A stretch of DNA of 64,000 nt from Paractinoplanes pyxinae (lineage in GTDB: Bacteria; Actinomycetota; Actinomycetes; Mycobacteriales; Micromonosporaceae), in the NCBI RefSeq assembly GCF_026626335.1, contig NZ_JAPNTZ010000001.1, positions 620,001-684,000 of the forward strand. The letters are read 5' to 3'. Each line of letters begins with the position of its first letter. The stretch's first letter is position 1. Both the position numbers and the translations under genes were made by a program. Of this stretch, positions 1 through 9,227 are shown piece by piece. A model generated the notes under the pieces. The model was not told the origin of the DNA, ran no database searches, and saw only the letters and a list, made by a program, of their open reading frames with translations.

Positions 1-1
1 G

Positions 2-517
2 GCGGTCGCCGACGATTCCGGCTCGGGCGGCTTCGGATGGCTGGGGTGGCTGCTCGTGCTCGGCCTGTTCGGCGCGCTCGTCGCCGTCCTGCTCGTCGGC
101 CGCTCCCGGCGGGCCGCTCAGTGGCGGGCCTTCGCGTCCGGGCTCGCCGCCGAGACGCGTACCGAGATCCACACACGCCTTCCCCGCGTCCGGGCCCAGC
201 GGCCGACCGCCGACCAGGCCCTGTCGTGGCCCCCGGTGCGCGAGGAACTGGCCGGGCTGGCCGCCCGCTGGGCCGACCTGTCCACCCGCGCCCCCGATAC
301 AGCGGCCCAGGCCGGCGCGGCCCAGATCGCCGGCCTGCTGCGCGACCTGATCGCCGCCGTGGACGACTTCACCGTACGGGCCGAGAACGAACTGTCCCGC
401 TCGGAGGTCGACACGCTGCTGGACGCGCTCGAGGCTGCCCTGCCGCCTCCGCCGGTCATCCCGCCCGCCCAGCCCGGTCCGGCCGCGTACCCCGGTGGTG
501 AGCCGGGCCACATCTGA
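2..517 (+). CDS. C-terminal part of an unidentified membrane protein (5' end outside window)
   Basis: The reading frame is open from the first bases of the window to a TGA at 515-517, so this is the 3' part of a longer gene. The visible part starts with a Gly/Ser-rich stretch, then one strongly hydrophobic segment (about residues 13-34 of the fragment) closed by an Arg-rich stop-transfer patch. An Ala/Arg/Glu-rich soluble region with helical character follows, then a Pro-rich tail. No catalytic motif is visible and I do not recognise the family. The soluble tail probably faces the cytoplasm, given the positive residues after the membrane span. Confidence 0.6.
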   Translation, partial: AVADDSGSGGFGWLGWLLVLGLFGALVAVLLVGRSRRAAQWRAFASGLAAETRTEIHTRLPRVRAQRPTADQALSWPPVREELAGLAARWADLSTRAPDTAAQAGAAQIAGLLRDLIAAVDDFTVRAENELSRSEVDTLLDALEAALPPPPVIPPAQPGPAAYPGGEPGHI

Positions 518-554
518 GCTTCGGGATCGATCGATATAGAGAAAGTCCGCTATG

Positions 555-568
555 TTGCCCTCCGGCAA
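555..568 (+). promoter_or_regulatory. short inverted repeat before the M4 protease start
   Basis: TTGCC and GGCAA arms flank a 4-base loop just upstream of the ribosome-binding region of the GTG-start protease at 590. It could be a 5' UTR hairpin or an operator half-site. The function is not known. Confidence 0.25.
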
Positions 569-589
569 TCAACGGGGAACGGGGAACAA

Positions 590-2950
590 GTGGCTGCACA
601 ACGCCTTCTTCCGGGCGTCGCGGCGCTCATCGCGGTGGTCGCCGCGGGCGCCGCCGTCGTGACGACGACCGACCAGGCGATGGCCGCGCCTTCGCCGAGT
701 GATCCGGCCGCGCGGCAGCGGGCCGCCGCCGACGCCAAGTCGCTGGTGCAACGCAACCGGGGCGTCGTGCGGGGCGGGGCCGACGAGAAGTACACGGCTC
801 GCAGCGTCGTGGTGGACGCCGACGGCACCCGGCACGTGCGCCTCGACCGCACGTACAAGGGCCTGGCCGTGCTCGGCGGCGACTTCGTCGTGCACTCGCG
901 GCCGGACGGCCGTCTGCGCGGCGCCACCGTGGCGCAGGAGCAGGCCATCAAGGTGGCGACCACGCCTGCCGTCTCCGCTGCCAAGGCGGCCACCACGGCC
1001 AAGCTGCCGGCCGGGAAGCGGACCGCCGAGCTGGTCGTCGACGCCACCGCGGGCAAGCCGGTGCTGGCCTGGCGCATCGACGTCGACGGCCGCGACGCCC
1101 AGTTCATCGTGGACGCCACGACCGGCGCCCTGCGGCGCAAGGTCGGCACGGTCCACACGGCGGACGGCACCGGGCGCGGGGCACTGGCCGGCCAGGTGGC
1201 GCTGAGCACCACCCGGCGGGACGACGGCGCCTACGAGCTCGTCGACCCCGCGCGGGGCAACTCCGAGACCCGCGACGGCCAGAACCTCGACTCGCCCTCC
1301 CGCGAGCAGACGGCCGCCTTCACCGACGCGGACAACGCCTGGGGCGACGGCACGCTGGCCGACCCGGCCACCCTGGCCGTCGATGTCCACCACGGCGTAC
1401 AGCAGACCTGGGACTACTTCAAGGGCGCCTTCGGCCGCAACGGCATCGCCGACGACGGCCGGGGCGCGCTGACCGTCGTGCACGACCGCTCGGCCGACGG
1501 CAACGCGATGTGGGACGACGAGTGCCGCTGCATGCGCTTCGGCGCCGGCGACAGCTACAGCCGGGCGCTCACCTCGCAGGACGTCGTCGCCCACGAGTGG
1601 AGCCACGGGGTCACCGGCGCGACCGCCAACCTCGAGTACTGGGGTGAGTCGGGCGCGCTGAACGAGGCGACGAGCGACATCTTCGGCACCTTGGTCGAAT
1701 TCGCCGCGGCCAACCCGGCCGACGCGCCGGACTATCTCGTCGGCGAGCTCACCGACTTCGGCGGCCCGGGCCAGCCGCTGCGGTACATGGACGACCCGGC
1801 CCGCGACGGCGAGTCGGTCGGCTGCTGGGACGGCGACTACTACCGGGACGTGCACTACAACTCGGGCGTGGCCAACAAGTTCTTCTACACGCTGGCCGAG
1901 GGCAGCGCGAAGTCCCAGTGGGGCGAGTCCGTCCCGTGCGACGGCGCCGCCGCGGTGACCGGCATCGGGCGCGACAAGGCCGGGGCCATCTGGTACCGGG
2001 CGCTCACCCGCTACATGGTCTCCACGACCGATTTCGGCGACGCCCGGGCCGCCACGCTGAGCAGCGCCACCGACCTGTACGGCAAGACCAGCGCCGAGTA
2101 CGCGGCAGTGGCCGCCGCCTGGACCGCCGTGCACGTCGAGGCCAAGCCGCCGGTCCCGCAGTACCCGGTCGTCGTGGAGGTCGACGACCAGTTCAACCTC
2201 GTCGGTGACACCGTGCGCCTGCAGGTCCAAGCGACCGACACCGAGGGGGAGCGCCTGATCTTCACGGCCGAGGGGCTGCCCCAGGGCCTCACCATGACCG
2301 AGGACGGCCTGATCACCGGGACGCTGGTCGAGGACCGCTCGTCGGTCGTGTCGATCACGGTGACCGACCCGACCGGCCGCAAGGCGTACACCGTGTTCAC
2401 GTGGCACGTGAACACCCCGCCGAAGGTCGAGAACCCGGGACCGCAGCGGACGCGGGTGGGCGAGTCCGTGCTGCTGCGGCCGCGCCTGGAGGAGCCGGAC
2501 ATCGTGACGTGGAGCGTCAGCGGTCTGCCGGACGGCCTGACGCTGGACGAGGGCACGTACGGCTACGAGATCCACGGCAAGCCGACGACGGTGGGCACGT
2601 TCGAGGTCACCCTCACGGCCACGGACAACGACGATGCGGTCTCGTCGGTGACGTTCACCTGGACGGTCGACGAGCCCGCGCCGCCGGCCCCGGCGCCCTA
2701 CATGTTCGCCTACTTCACCGGGCCGGACGCGTTCGCGCAGTGGGGTGCGCCGTCGAGCGACTACGACTCGTTCGGCTACGAGCTGACGATCGAGCCGGGC
2801 GGCCCCACCATCATGATCGAGGACGGGGCGACCACGTACGCCGAGATCCCCGGCCTCGACCCGGCCAAGCAGTACACCGCCACCGTCGTGGTCGTCTACA
2901 AGGACGGCCGCCGCAGCGCGCCCCTGACCGTCGAGGTGTGGCTGGAGTAG
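590..2950 (+). CDS. Secreted M4 (thermolysin-family) metallopeptidase with C-terminal Ig-like/FnIII modules
   Basis: 786 residues from a GTG with a GGGGAAC-type ribosome site. A hydrophobic signal segment (about 6-30) is followed by an FTP/PepSY-type propeptide (about 35-210) and the peptidase domain. The zinc motif HEWSH is at 335-339 and the third ligand is E359 in NEATSD, with the 19-residue spacing usual for thermolysin. The catalytic site therefore looks complete. After about residue 520 come two putative Ig-like (He_PIG-type) modules, each with a GLP-x-GLT signature, then a fibronectin-III-like module at the end. The family cleaves proteins outside the cell after autoprocessing of the propeptide; the tail modules probably bind polymer or matrix (inference). 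It meets the convergent racemase gene with no intervening base. Confidence 0.93.
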   Translation: MAAQRLLPGVAALIAVVAAGAAVVTTTDQAMAAPSPSDPAARQRAAADAKSLVQRNRGVVRGGADEKYTARSVVVDADGTRHVRLDRTYKGLAVLGGDFVVHSRPDGRLRGATVAQEQAIKVATTPAVSAAKAATTAKLPAGKRTAELVVDATAGKPVLAWRIDVDGRDAQFIVDATTGALRRKVGTVHTADGTGRGALAGQVALSTTRRDDGAYELVDPARGNSETRDGQNLDSPSREQTAAFTDADNAWGDGTLADPATLAVDVHHGVQQTWDYFKGAFGRNGIADDGRGALTVVHDRSADGNAMWDDECRCMRFGAGDSYSRALTSQDVVAHEWSHGVTGATANLEYWGESGALNEATSDIFGTLVEFAAANPADAPDYLVGELTDFGGPGQPLRYMDDPARDGESVGCWDGDYYRDVHYNSGVANKFFYTLAEGSAKSQWGESVPCDGAAAVTGIGRDKAGAIWYRALTRYMVSTTDFGDARAATLSSATDLYGKTSAEYAAVAAAWTAVHVEAKPPVPQYPVVVEVDDQFNLVGDTVRLQVQATDTEGERLIFTAEGLPQGLTMTEDGLITGTLVEDRSSVVSITVTDPTGRKAYTVFTWHVNTPPKVENPGPQRTRVGESVLLRPRLEEPDIVTWSVSGLPDGLTLDEGTYGYEIHGKPTTVGTFEVTLTATDNDDAVSSVTFTWTVDEPAPPAPAPYMFAYFTGPDAFAQWGAPSSDYDSFGYELTIEPGGPTIMIEDGATTYAEIPGLDPAKQYTATVVVVYKDGRRSAPLTVEVWLE

Positions 2951-3970
2951 TCAGCGCAGCACGAACCCCGGAACCAGGGTGTCGGCCGGATCGACCACGA
3001 ACAGGTGCTCGCCCGTCTTGTGGGCCGTGCCAGTGACGACCGGGATCACCGCGGGCCGCCCGCCCGCGGTGACGTGCTGTTCGATGTGAGCGAGGAAGCG
3101 GGACCCGACGATCGAGTCGTGGACCAGCCGTTGGCCGTCACCGAGTTCTCCGGTGGCGGCCAGCATTGCCACCCGGGACGCCGTGCCCGAGCCGCACGGC
3201 GACCGGTCGACCTCGCCGTCGGCGAAGACGGTGACGTTGCGCTGGTGCGGGTTCCCGTCCGCGTCCCGGCCCAGGTCGTCGTACAGGATCGTGCCGTAGA
3301 TGCCGCTGAGCCGGTCGTCGTCCGGGTGGCGGGCGTGCTCGCTGTCGTTCAGCGCCCACTTGATCTCGCGGCCCACGGCGATCAGCTGGTCGATCGCGGC
3401 CGCCTCCACGCTGAGTCCGACGGCCGAGGCCGGCACGTGGGCGTAGATGGCTCCGCCGTACGCGATGTCGGCCATGACTTCGCCCCGTGACGTCGGCACC
3501 TTGACCTGCCGGGCGATCGGATAGCTGGCCACGTTGACGAAGTCGGCTCGCGTGACTCGGCCGCCGTCGGTGTGCACGCGGGCCACCACCCGCCCGGACG
3601 GCACGTCGATGGGCACCTCGGTGACGCCGGAGGGGTCGGGTGCCACCAGACCGGACTCGATCGCCCAGGTGCCGAGCGCGATGGTGCCGTGCCCGCAGGC
3701 GGTCGAGAAGCCGTCCTTGTGCCAGAACAGCACGCCCAGCACGGCGCCGTCGTCGTCGGGCGGGGTCAGGAACCCGCCGTACATGTCGGCGTGGCCGCGC
3801 GGCTCGAAACAGAGCAACCGCCGCAGGCCGTCGACGGCGGGGTCGTCGACGGCGTACATGCGGCGCTCGGCCACCGTCGCGCCCGGGATCGGCATCGGCG
3901 GTTCCGCGACGATCCGGAACGGTTCGCCGCCGGTGTGGTAGTCGACCGTGCGGATGTCGGATTGCGCCAT
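2951..3970 (-). CDS. Proline racemase / 4-hydroxyproline 2-epimerase family protein
   Basis: 339 residues. Both active-site cysteines are present: C92 in CGHGT and C259 in PCGSGT. Two cysteines mark the racemase/epimerase branch; the related trans-3-hydroxyproline dehydratases lose the second one. The usual reaction is cofactor-independent inversion at the alpha carbon of proline or 4-hydroxyproline in the cytoplasm, feeding hydroxyproline breakdown. No other hydroxyproline genes (D-amino acid oxidase, deaminase, dehydrogenase) are adjacent, so the substrate cannot be fixed from context. The gene stands alone and is divergent from the propeller protein at 4127. Confidence 0.88.
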   Translation of the reverse strand: MAQSDIRTVDYHTGGEPFRIVAEPPMPIPGATVAERRMYAVDDPAVDGLRRLLCFEPRGHADMYGGFLTPPDDDGAVLGVLFWHKDGFSTACGHGTIALGTWAIESGLVAPDPSGVTEVPIDVPSGRVVARVHTDGGRVTRADFVNVASYPIARQVKVPTSRGEVMADIAYGGAIYAHVPASAVGLSVEAAAIDQLIAVGREIKWALNDSEHARHPDDDRLSGIYGTILYDDLGRDADGNPHQRNVTVFADGEVDRSPCGSGTASRVAMLAATGELGDGQRLVHDSIVGSRFLAHIEQHVTAGGRPAVIPVVTGTAHKTGEHLFVVDPADTLVPGFVLR

Positions 3971-4126
3971 CGGCCCAACCTATCCGGGGCCGGGCGGGAT
4001 CGGGCGGGCACGGGCGACAATCAAGCTCGTTCCAGCGAAATAGCGGGATGCGGCGGAACTCGCAGCCAGCGGCAGCCGGCGAACGGAATCGGTCGGCCGC
4101 GTCATCGATGTGCGACGTTGTCGGCC

Positions 4127-6847
4127 ATGGGCCGTCGTCTCTGGGTTGCCGCTCTGCTCGTCACTGCCGGGATCGTGGCGCCGGCCGCGCCCGCCACCGC
4201 CGCCGTCACCCCGGTGGCTAAAGTCAATTTCCAGCCGGCCGCCTCGGCCGTGCCGTCGGGCTATGTCGCCGACACGGGCGCCGCCTTCGACGCCGGGCGC
4301 GGGTACGGCTGGGTGCAGCGGGGGACAGCCACGCCGCTCGATCTCACGCGCAACACCCGGGACCGGGCGCGAGCCGGCGTCGACGCCCGCCTCAACACGG
4401 TGGTGCATCTGCAGTACGGCGATGTCGGCGGCGCCAACGGCGTGCTCACCGAGGGCGCTTGGGAGTACGTCGTCCCCAACGGCACCTATCAGGTGACCGT
4501 GTCGGCCGGCGACCAGCCCGCGTACGACAGCCGCCACACCGTACGGGCCGAGGGCATCGTGGCCATCGACGGCTTCGTCGGCACCGCAGCGGCCGAGTTC
4601 CGCGCGGCAACCGTCACCGTGGCTGTCGCCGACGGTCGGCTGACCCTGGACGCCGTGGGCGGCACCAACACCAAGCTCAACTACGTCGAGATCAGCCGTG
4701 TCACCGCCGACTTCGTTCCGCTCAAGGTGGACTTCTCCGACGCGGCGACCGCGCCCGCCGCGGGCTACGTGCGCGACTCGGGCGGGGCGTTCACGGCGGC
4801 TCGCGGCTACGGCTGGGTCGATCTGGGCGAACGTACGCCGGTCGACCTCACCGGCAACGGCCGCAACCGCAACCCGGCCGCCGGGCAGGCCGACGCACGG
4901 CTGGCCACCTTCATGCACGCGCAGCTTCCGGCCGGTTCGGCCGGTGTGACCACCCCGGGCGCGTGGGAGGCGGCCGTCCCCAACGGGCTCTACACGGTGA
5001 CCGTCGCGGTCGGGGACGCCGGCACCGCGGTCAACAGCACCAACTGGGTGTCCATCGAGGACCAGAACGCCATCGCCGCGTTCATTCCCAACGCCACCAC
5101 CAAATTCGCCACCGCCACCCGGATCGTACGAGTCACCGACGGGCGGGTCACGCTGAGCCCGGCCGGCGGGGTCAACACCAAGTTCGCGTACGCCGACATC
5201 GTGGCCGTGGCGGGCGCCGAGACCACACCGGCCGTGCGCACCAGCACGCCCGCCAACGGCGCGACCGGCGTGCCGCTGACCTCCAGCGTGGTCGAGGATC
5301 TCGTGCTGCCCAACGGCGGCGTGCGGGCCGCCTCGCTGACCAGCTCGACGGTCACCCTGACGCGGCTGAGCGACGGCGCGCCGGTCGCGGCGACCACCAT
5401 CACAAGCGGGGGAGGCGACGTCATCAACCTGTCGCCGACCGCCCCGCTGGCGCCGCTGACCGCGTACCGCTTCACCGTCACCCCGGGCGTCACCGACGTG
5501 ACCGGCAAGCCCTTCGCGCCGTACTCCATCGTCTTCACGACAGCCAGCGGCAACCCGACCGGCGGCGGCCCGGCCGCGTTCGACAAGACCGTCGGCGTGG
5601 CCACCGGAGCGCCGTTCACGAGTGTCCTCAAGGGACCGGACGGGTGGCTCTACGCGGGCACGCTCGACGGGCGGATCTTCCGGTTCCCCATCAACGCGGG
5701 CGGAACGCTCGGCACGCCGACGATCATCAATTCGGTCCGTACGAACGCATCCGCGCTGGGTCTGCCGGGCGCACCGGCCCGTACGGTCATCGGCCTGGCC
5801 TTCGACCCCGCCTCGACCGCGGCCGCCCCCATCCTGTGGGTCACCGACAACTACGAGTACGTGGGACCGCTCAACGTGCCCGACTGGTCGGGGCGGATCG
5901 GGCGGCTCAGCGGCTCCGACCTCGGCACCTACACGCCGGTGGTGGTGAACCTGCCGCGGTCGGTCAAGGATCACGAGACCAACTCGATAGCGTTCGGGCC
6001 GGACGGCGCGCTGTACGTGTCGCAGGGCGCCAACAACGCGATGGGCGCGGCCGATGCGACGTGGGGGAACCGGCCGGAGCGGTTGCTGAGCGCGGCTGTT
6101 CTGCGGCTGGACGTGGCGCGGTTGCCGGCCACGCTGCCCCTCGATGTGAAGACCGAAGAAGGCGGCACCTATAGCCCGTACGCGGGAACTTCGCCTTTGA
6201 CGTTGCATGCCACCGGCGTGCGGAACGCTTACGACCTGGTGTGGCACCGCAACGGGCATCTCTACGCGCCGACGAACGGCTCGGCGGCGGGCGGCAACAC
6301 GCCCGCGACTCCGGCCACGCTGCCGGCCTCGTGCGCCCGCCGCGGCTATACGGGACCGGCCGTGCCCGCGCTGACCAACGTGCCCACGGCCGAGACCGAC
6401 TACGTTTTCGACGTGCGCGCGGGGCGCTACTACGGTCATCCGAACCCGACACGCTGCGAATGGGTGCTGGCCGGCGGCAATCCGACCGCGGGCGCCGATC
6501 CGTTCCAGGTCGGCGCCTACCCGGTCGGCACGGCCCCCGACCCGAATTTCGACCTGGCCGGCACGTACGACGCGGGGCTGCACGCCTCGGCCAACGGCGC
6601 GATCGAGTACCGGGGTGGCGCGCTCGACGGCAAGCTGCTGGTGGTGCGCTACTCGTCGGGGCAGGACATCGAGACGTTCGACGTGGCCGCGTCGGGCGGG
6701 CTGTCCAACCGGACGACCGGGATCGTGGGCTTCACGGGATTCAGCCAGCCGCTTGACCTGACCCAGGACCAAGCGACTGGCTTCCTCTATGTGACCGAGC
6801 TCGGGGCTTCCCGCATCACGCTGCTGAAGCCCCGGCCCCCGGCCTAG
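4127..6847 (+). CDS. Secreted protein: two malectin-like modules, Ig-like domain, sorbosone-dehydrogenase-type beta-propeller
   Basis: 906 residues from the ATG at 4127, chosen because a clear signal peptide (MGRRLWVAALLV ... AAPATAA) follows at once. The same frame is open upstream but has no plausible leader. Two homologous lectin-like modules (about 28-195 and 196-360) share a GYGWV motif and a WE-VPNG-Y-VTV strand, as in malectin/di-glucose-binding folds. A Big_5-type Ig-like domain (about 365-475) with a TPANGATGVP start comes next, then a six-bladed propeller resembling sorbosone/PQQ glucose dehydrogenases (about 490-900). It is probably an extracellular sugar-binding dehydrogenase-like protein; activity and quinone dependence are not shown. 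Its stop shares CTAG with the next convergent gene. Confidence 0.82.
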   Translation: MGRRLWVAALLVTAGIVAPAAPATAAVTPVAKVNFQPAASAVPSGYVADTGAAFDAGRGYGWVQRGTATPLDLTRNTRDRARAGVDARLNTVVHLQYGDVGGANGVLTEGAWEYVVPNGTYQVTVSAGDQPAYDSRHTVRAEGIVAIDGFVGTAAAEFRAATVTVAVADGRLTLDAVGGTNTKLNYVEISRVTADFVPLKVDFSDAATAPAAGYVRDSGGAFTAARGYGWVDLGERTPVDLTGNGRNRNPAAGQADARLATFMHAQLPAGSAGVTTPGAWEAAVPNGLYTVTVAVGDAGTAVNSTNWVSIEDQNAIAAFIPNATTKFATATRIVRVTDGRVTLSPAGGVNTKFAYADIVAVAGAETTPAVRTSTPANGATGVPLTSSVVEDLVLPNGGVRAASLTSSTVTLTRLSDGAPVAATTITSGGGDVINLSPTAPLAPLTAYRFTVTPGVTDVTGKPFAPYSIVFTTASGNPTGGGPAAFDKTVGVATGAPFTSVLKGPDGWLYAGTLDGRIFRFPINAGGTLGTPTIINSVRTNASALGLPGAPARTVIGLAFDPASTAAAPILWVTDNYEYVGPLNVPDWSGRIGRLSGSDLGTYTPVVVNLPRSVKDHETNSIAFGPDGALYVSQGANNAMGAADATWGNRPERLLSAAVLRLDVARLPATLPLDVKTEEGGTYSPYAGTSPLTLHATGVRNAYDLVWHRNGHLYAPTNGSAAGGNTPATPATLPASCARRGYTGPAVPALTNVPTAETDYVFDVRAGRYYGHPNPTRCEWVLAGGNPTAGADPFQVGAYPVGTAPDPNFDLAGTYDAGLHASANGAIEYRGGALDGKLLVVRYSSGQDIETFDVAASGGLSNRTTGIVGFTGFSQPLDLTQDQATGFLYVTELGASRITLLKPRPPA

Positions 6848-8046
6848 CGGCGGGCCTTGAGCCAGCCCTGGATCTCGGTGATGACCTGCTTGTCGGGCTC
6901 GCCGAACTCCGGCGTGAACTTCGGGGTGATGTTCATGGTGTGCGCCATGCCCGGGTAGATCACGATCTTGTGGTCCGGGTTGCCGGCCCTGGCCACGGCG
7001 GCGTCGGCCACCAGGGCGGCGCGGGCCGGGGTCTGCAGGTCGTTCTCGCCGTTCAGCAGCAACGTCGGGCCGCCGAACTTGGGCAGCGCCTGCGAGACGG
7101 TCGGGAAGCGGGCGATGTCGTTGGCGTAGTCGATCGTCGGTTGGTCCAGGTCGGGCAGGTTCGGGTAGTCGTCGATGTGCGTGATCTTCCGCAGCACCGG
7201 ACCAGCCTCGGCATCGATCGCGATCCGGCCGTCACGGTTGGTGTCGGTGCTCGGCAGCACCTTCCTGCCCTTGAGCAGGATCGAGCGGTACTGGTCGGCG
7301 ACCTCCTTGGGCTGGCCGACCAGACCGTCGGTGGCCTCGGCCGCGGTCAGCTGGCCGTCGGCGTTCACGTCGAACTCGTCGTGCATCTGCAGCAGCAGCC
7401 GGCCGTAGATTTGCAGGGTCAGCAGCTGCTTGATGGGCAGGCCGACCACGCCCATCTCGACCACGCCGGCCGGCTTCGGGATGCCGAACTTGCGCGGTTC
7501 GGCGGCCAGGTTCGCGGCCACGTTGGTGCCCTCGCTGTGCCCGAGCAGGAAGATCTTCGACGGGTCCACGCGGTCCGACTTCCCGGCGAAGCGGATCACC
7601 GACGCGGCGTCCTTCTGAATCTGCTCGTACGGCTTATCGGGGTTGAGCTGGGCCGGGTCGGTGCTCTCGACGGGCCCGATCCCGGTGACGCCCCGCTTGT
7701 TGAAGCGCAGGGTCGCGAAGCCCTCCCGGCTGACGGCCTGAGCCAGCGGCACGAAGGTCGAGCCCTTGCCCTCGGGCAGCGTCTGGTTCATGTCGTTGTG
7801 GCCGCTGCCGTGCAGGAAAATCACGAGCGGCAGGCGGCCGGTGCTCGCGGTGGGGTAGGTGAGCTCGGCGTCGGTCACCCAGCCCTTCCCGAAGTCGATT
7901 TTCACCGGCTCCCGGGTGACGCCGTCCCAGCTGATCGTCTGCGCGGCTCGTTCGGTGACGCTGTCGGCCCGGGCGACTCCGACGCCCGCGGCGAGGATGG
8001 CGGCCGTCGTGAGGCCGATCGTCAGCTTGCGGTAGTTGTTCGTCAT
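6844..8046 (-). CDS. Secreted alpha/beta-hydrolase with EF-hand-like calcium loops in the lid
   Basis: 400 residues with a signal peptide ending near residue 27 (ARA-DS). The alpha/beta-hydrolase fold is shown by the HGSGHND oxyanion region (about 79-85), nucleophile elbow GHSEG with S171, acid D336 in GENDLQ and base H369 in GMAHT. Between strands 6 and 7, where the lid or cap normally sits, a canonical EF-hand loop runs from D226 to E237 (D-x-N-x-D-G-x-L-x-x-x-E). A second, less perfect loop begins at D268 (DTNRDGRI). Family members are esterases or peptidases of the BAAT/dienelactone type; the calcium loops suggest a Ca-stabilised lid (inference). The convergent stop overlaps the upstream gene in CTAG. 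Confidence 0.85.
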   Translation of the reverse strand: MTNNYRKLTIGLTTAAILAAGVGVARADSVTERAAQTISWDGVTREPVKIDFGKGWVTDAELTYPTASTGRLPLVIFLHGSGHNDMNQTLPEGKGSTFVPLAQAVSREGFATLRFNKRGVTGIGPVESTDPAQLNPDKPYEQIQKDAASVIRFAGKSDRVDPSKIFLLGHSEGTNVAANLAAEPRKFGIPKPAGVVEMGVVGLPIKQLLTLQIYGRLLLQMHDEFDVNADGQLTAAEATDGLVGQPKEVADQYRSILLKGRKVLPSTDTNRDGRIAIDAEAGPVLRKITHIDDYPNLPDLDQPTIDYANDIARFPTVSQALPKFGGPTLLLNGENDLQTPARAALVADAAVARAGNPDHKIVIYPGMAHTMNITPKFTPEFGEPDKQVITEIQGWLKARR

Positions 8047-8104
8047 GCCCAGAACGCTATTTTCGGCGGCGACGAAGATCGATCCGGCTGACTACCCACT
8101 TCCA

Positions 8105-8122
8105 GGTACAGCCTGCTGTACC
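8105..8122. promoter_or_regulatory. 7-bp inverted repeat between the hydrolase and Rpn-like genes
   Basis: GGTACAG and CTGTACC arms with a 4-base loop lie 59 bases upstream of the hydrolase start and 18 bases beyond the stop of the nuclease-like gene. It could be a weak terminator for the latter or an operator for the former. It has no T-run, which favours an operator. Confidence 0.35.
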
Positions 8123-8139
8123 CGGGTCACACCGGCGTC

Positions 8140-9012
8140 TCAGGCGCGCAGCTCGTCCAGGGTGGCGCCGGCGACGATCCGGGCGATGCTCCCGTCGCGA
8201 TCGCTGGTGGCCAGGTCGTGGGCGAGGTCGTCCAGGTCGTCGAACTCTCCGTAACGCGCCCGCAGGAGCGCCCGCATCCCGTCCACACGTTCCTGCTCCA
8301 GGCCCTGCTCCCGGCTTCGGCGCGCGATCTCGCGGCCCAGTTCCGTCTGCGCGAGAACGTTGTCCATGCCCCGCCTCCGCAACGCTTCGACAACCTGCAC
8401 CGACATTGTCCCTCCGACGAGCATAGCCAGTTCGATCTGCACCGTTTGTTCTTCGAGCGCGCTGGTCGCGGCGATGCGATCGGCGACCCGTTCCTCCAAA
8501 TCAGGCGGCGGTTTCCGAGCCCACAGAGCCAACGGCGCCAGGGGCCCGGCCAGCAGCGCGCCCGGGTCGAGGTCGTCGGGAATGTTGACCGATCGGTAGT
8601 CGAGGCGGGCGTGGTCGCGCTCGAAGCGGCCGGAATACCCTCCGCCCAGTGGCCAGAGCACGATCTGGTGGATGCGGTGCTCCGCTCGACGGTATTTGAG
8701 TGCCAGGTCGGCCCAGTAGGCGACCATGCGTTCCTGAAAGTCCACAGTCCGCTTGACCTGAACTTCAACGTGGTAGACGTCGGCGGGGCTCCCGCTGCCG
8801 TTTCGGACCACGAACACCTTGTCGCGTTGTCGGCTGCGTTGTCGTGGCTGCTCGGTCGGCCCGTCGACTATGACGGCCTGGCCATCGACACGCGCGCCAC
8901 ACAGCAGATGCAGAGCCTCGCGGGGATGGGCTTGCAGCAGCGCTTTGTAAAGGCCGTCGAAGTCGCGGGCCGCTGCGGAAGATGCAACCTTGGTGGACGC
9001 GCTTTCGGTCAT
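8140..9012 (-). CDS. Rpn / PD-(D/E)XK nuclease-transposase-like protein
   Basis: 290 residues from an ATG preceded by a strong GAAGGAGGA ribosome site. The N-terminal half has a DFDGLYKALLQAHP start and, after an acidic stretch, the core HVEVQVKRT (about 85-93) followed by ERMVAYWADL. This matches the PD-(D/E)XK core of Rpn/YhgA-type proteins that promote RecA-independent recombination and of their DUF4351-like actinobacterial relatives. The C-terminal third (about 200-285) is helical and Glu/Arg-rich. It sits alone with no transposon ends visible, so it is best seen as a domesticated or stand-alone nuclease-like protein. On its upstream side (minus strand) a TTGACA hexamer lies at 9073-9078. 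Confidence 0.7.
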   Translation of the reverse strand: MTESASTKVASSAAARDFDGLYKALLQAHPREALHLLCGARVDGQAVIVDGPTEQPRQRSRQRDKVFVVRNGSGSPADVYHVEVQVKRTVDFQERMVAYWADLALKYRRAEHRIHQIVLWPLGGGYSGRFERDHARLDYRSVNIPDDLDPGALLAGPLAPLALWARKPPPDLEERVADRIAATSALEEQTVQIELAMLVGGTMSVQVVEALRRRGMDNVLAQTELGREIARRSREQGLEQERVDGMRALLRARYGEFDDLDDLAHDLATSDRDGSIARIVAGATLDELRA

Positions 9013-9182
9013 CGTTCCTCCTTCGCGCTCACCATCGGCGCGACGCCCAGCATGGTGTTCACATGACTAGCTGTCAAGAGCCTAGTTGACCTCCGGCCAG
9101 GGTTGTCGTATATCCACTCCCTGCGGCGCAACCCCAAGGTCGTCGCCGGCTGCCGCGGGCGTCGCCCCGGTGAATGCAGTTC

Positions 9183-9212
9183 GGCCCGGCGCGTCGGGGG
9201 ACACGCCGGGCC
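9183..9212 (-). terminator. Hairpin after the second M4 protease gene
   Basis: The arms GGCCCGGCG and CGCCGGGCC pair perfectly (9 bp) around a 12-base loop, 16 bases past the stop at 9228. There is no T-run, as is common for actinomycete terminators. Confidence 0.6.
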
Positions 9213-9227
9213 GGACAATTGATCGGA

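Noticed and set aside
3572..4126. Longer N-terminus for the propeller protein
   Set aside because: The extension overlaps the racemase gene on the other strand and would bury the clear signal peptide that starts at 4127.
8140..9012. Active transposon carrying the Rpn-like gene
   Set aside because: No terminal inverted repeats or target-site duplications were seen around it.
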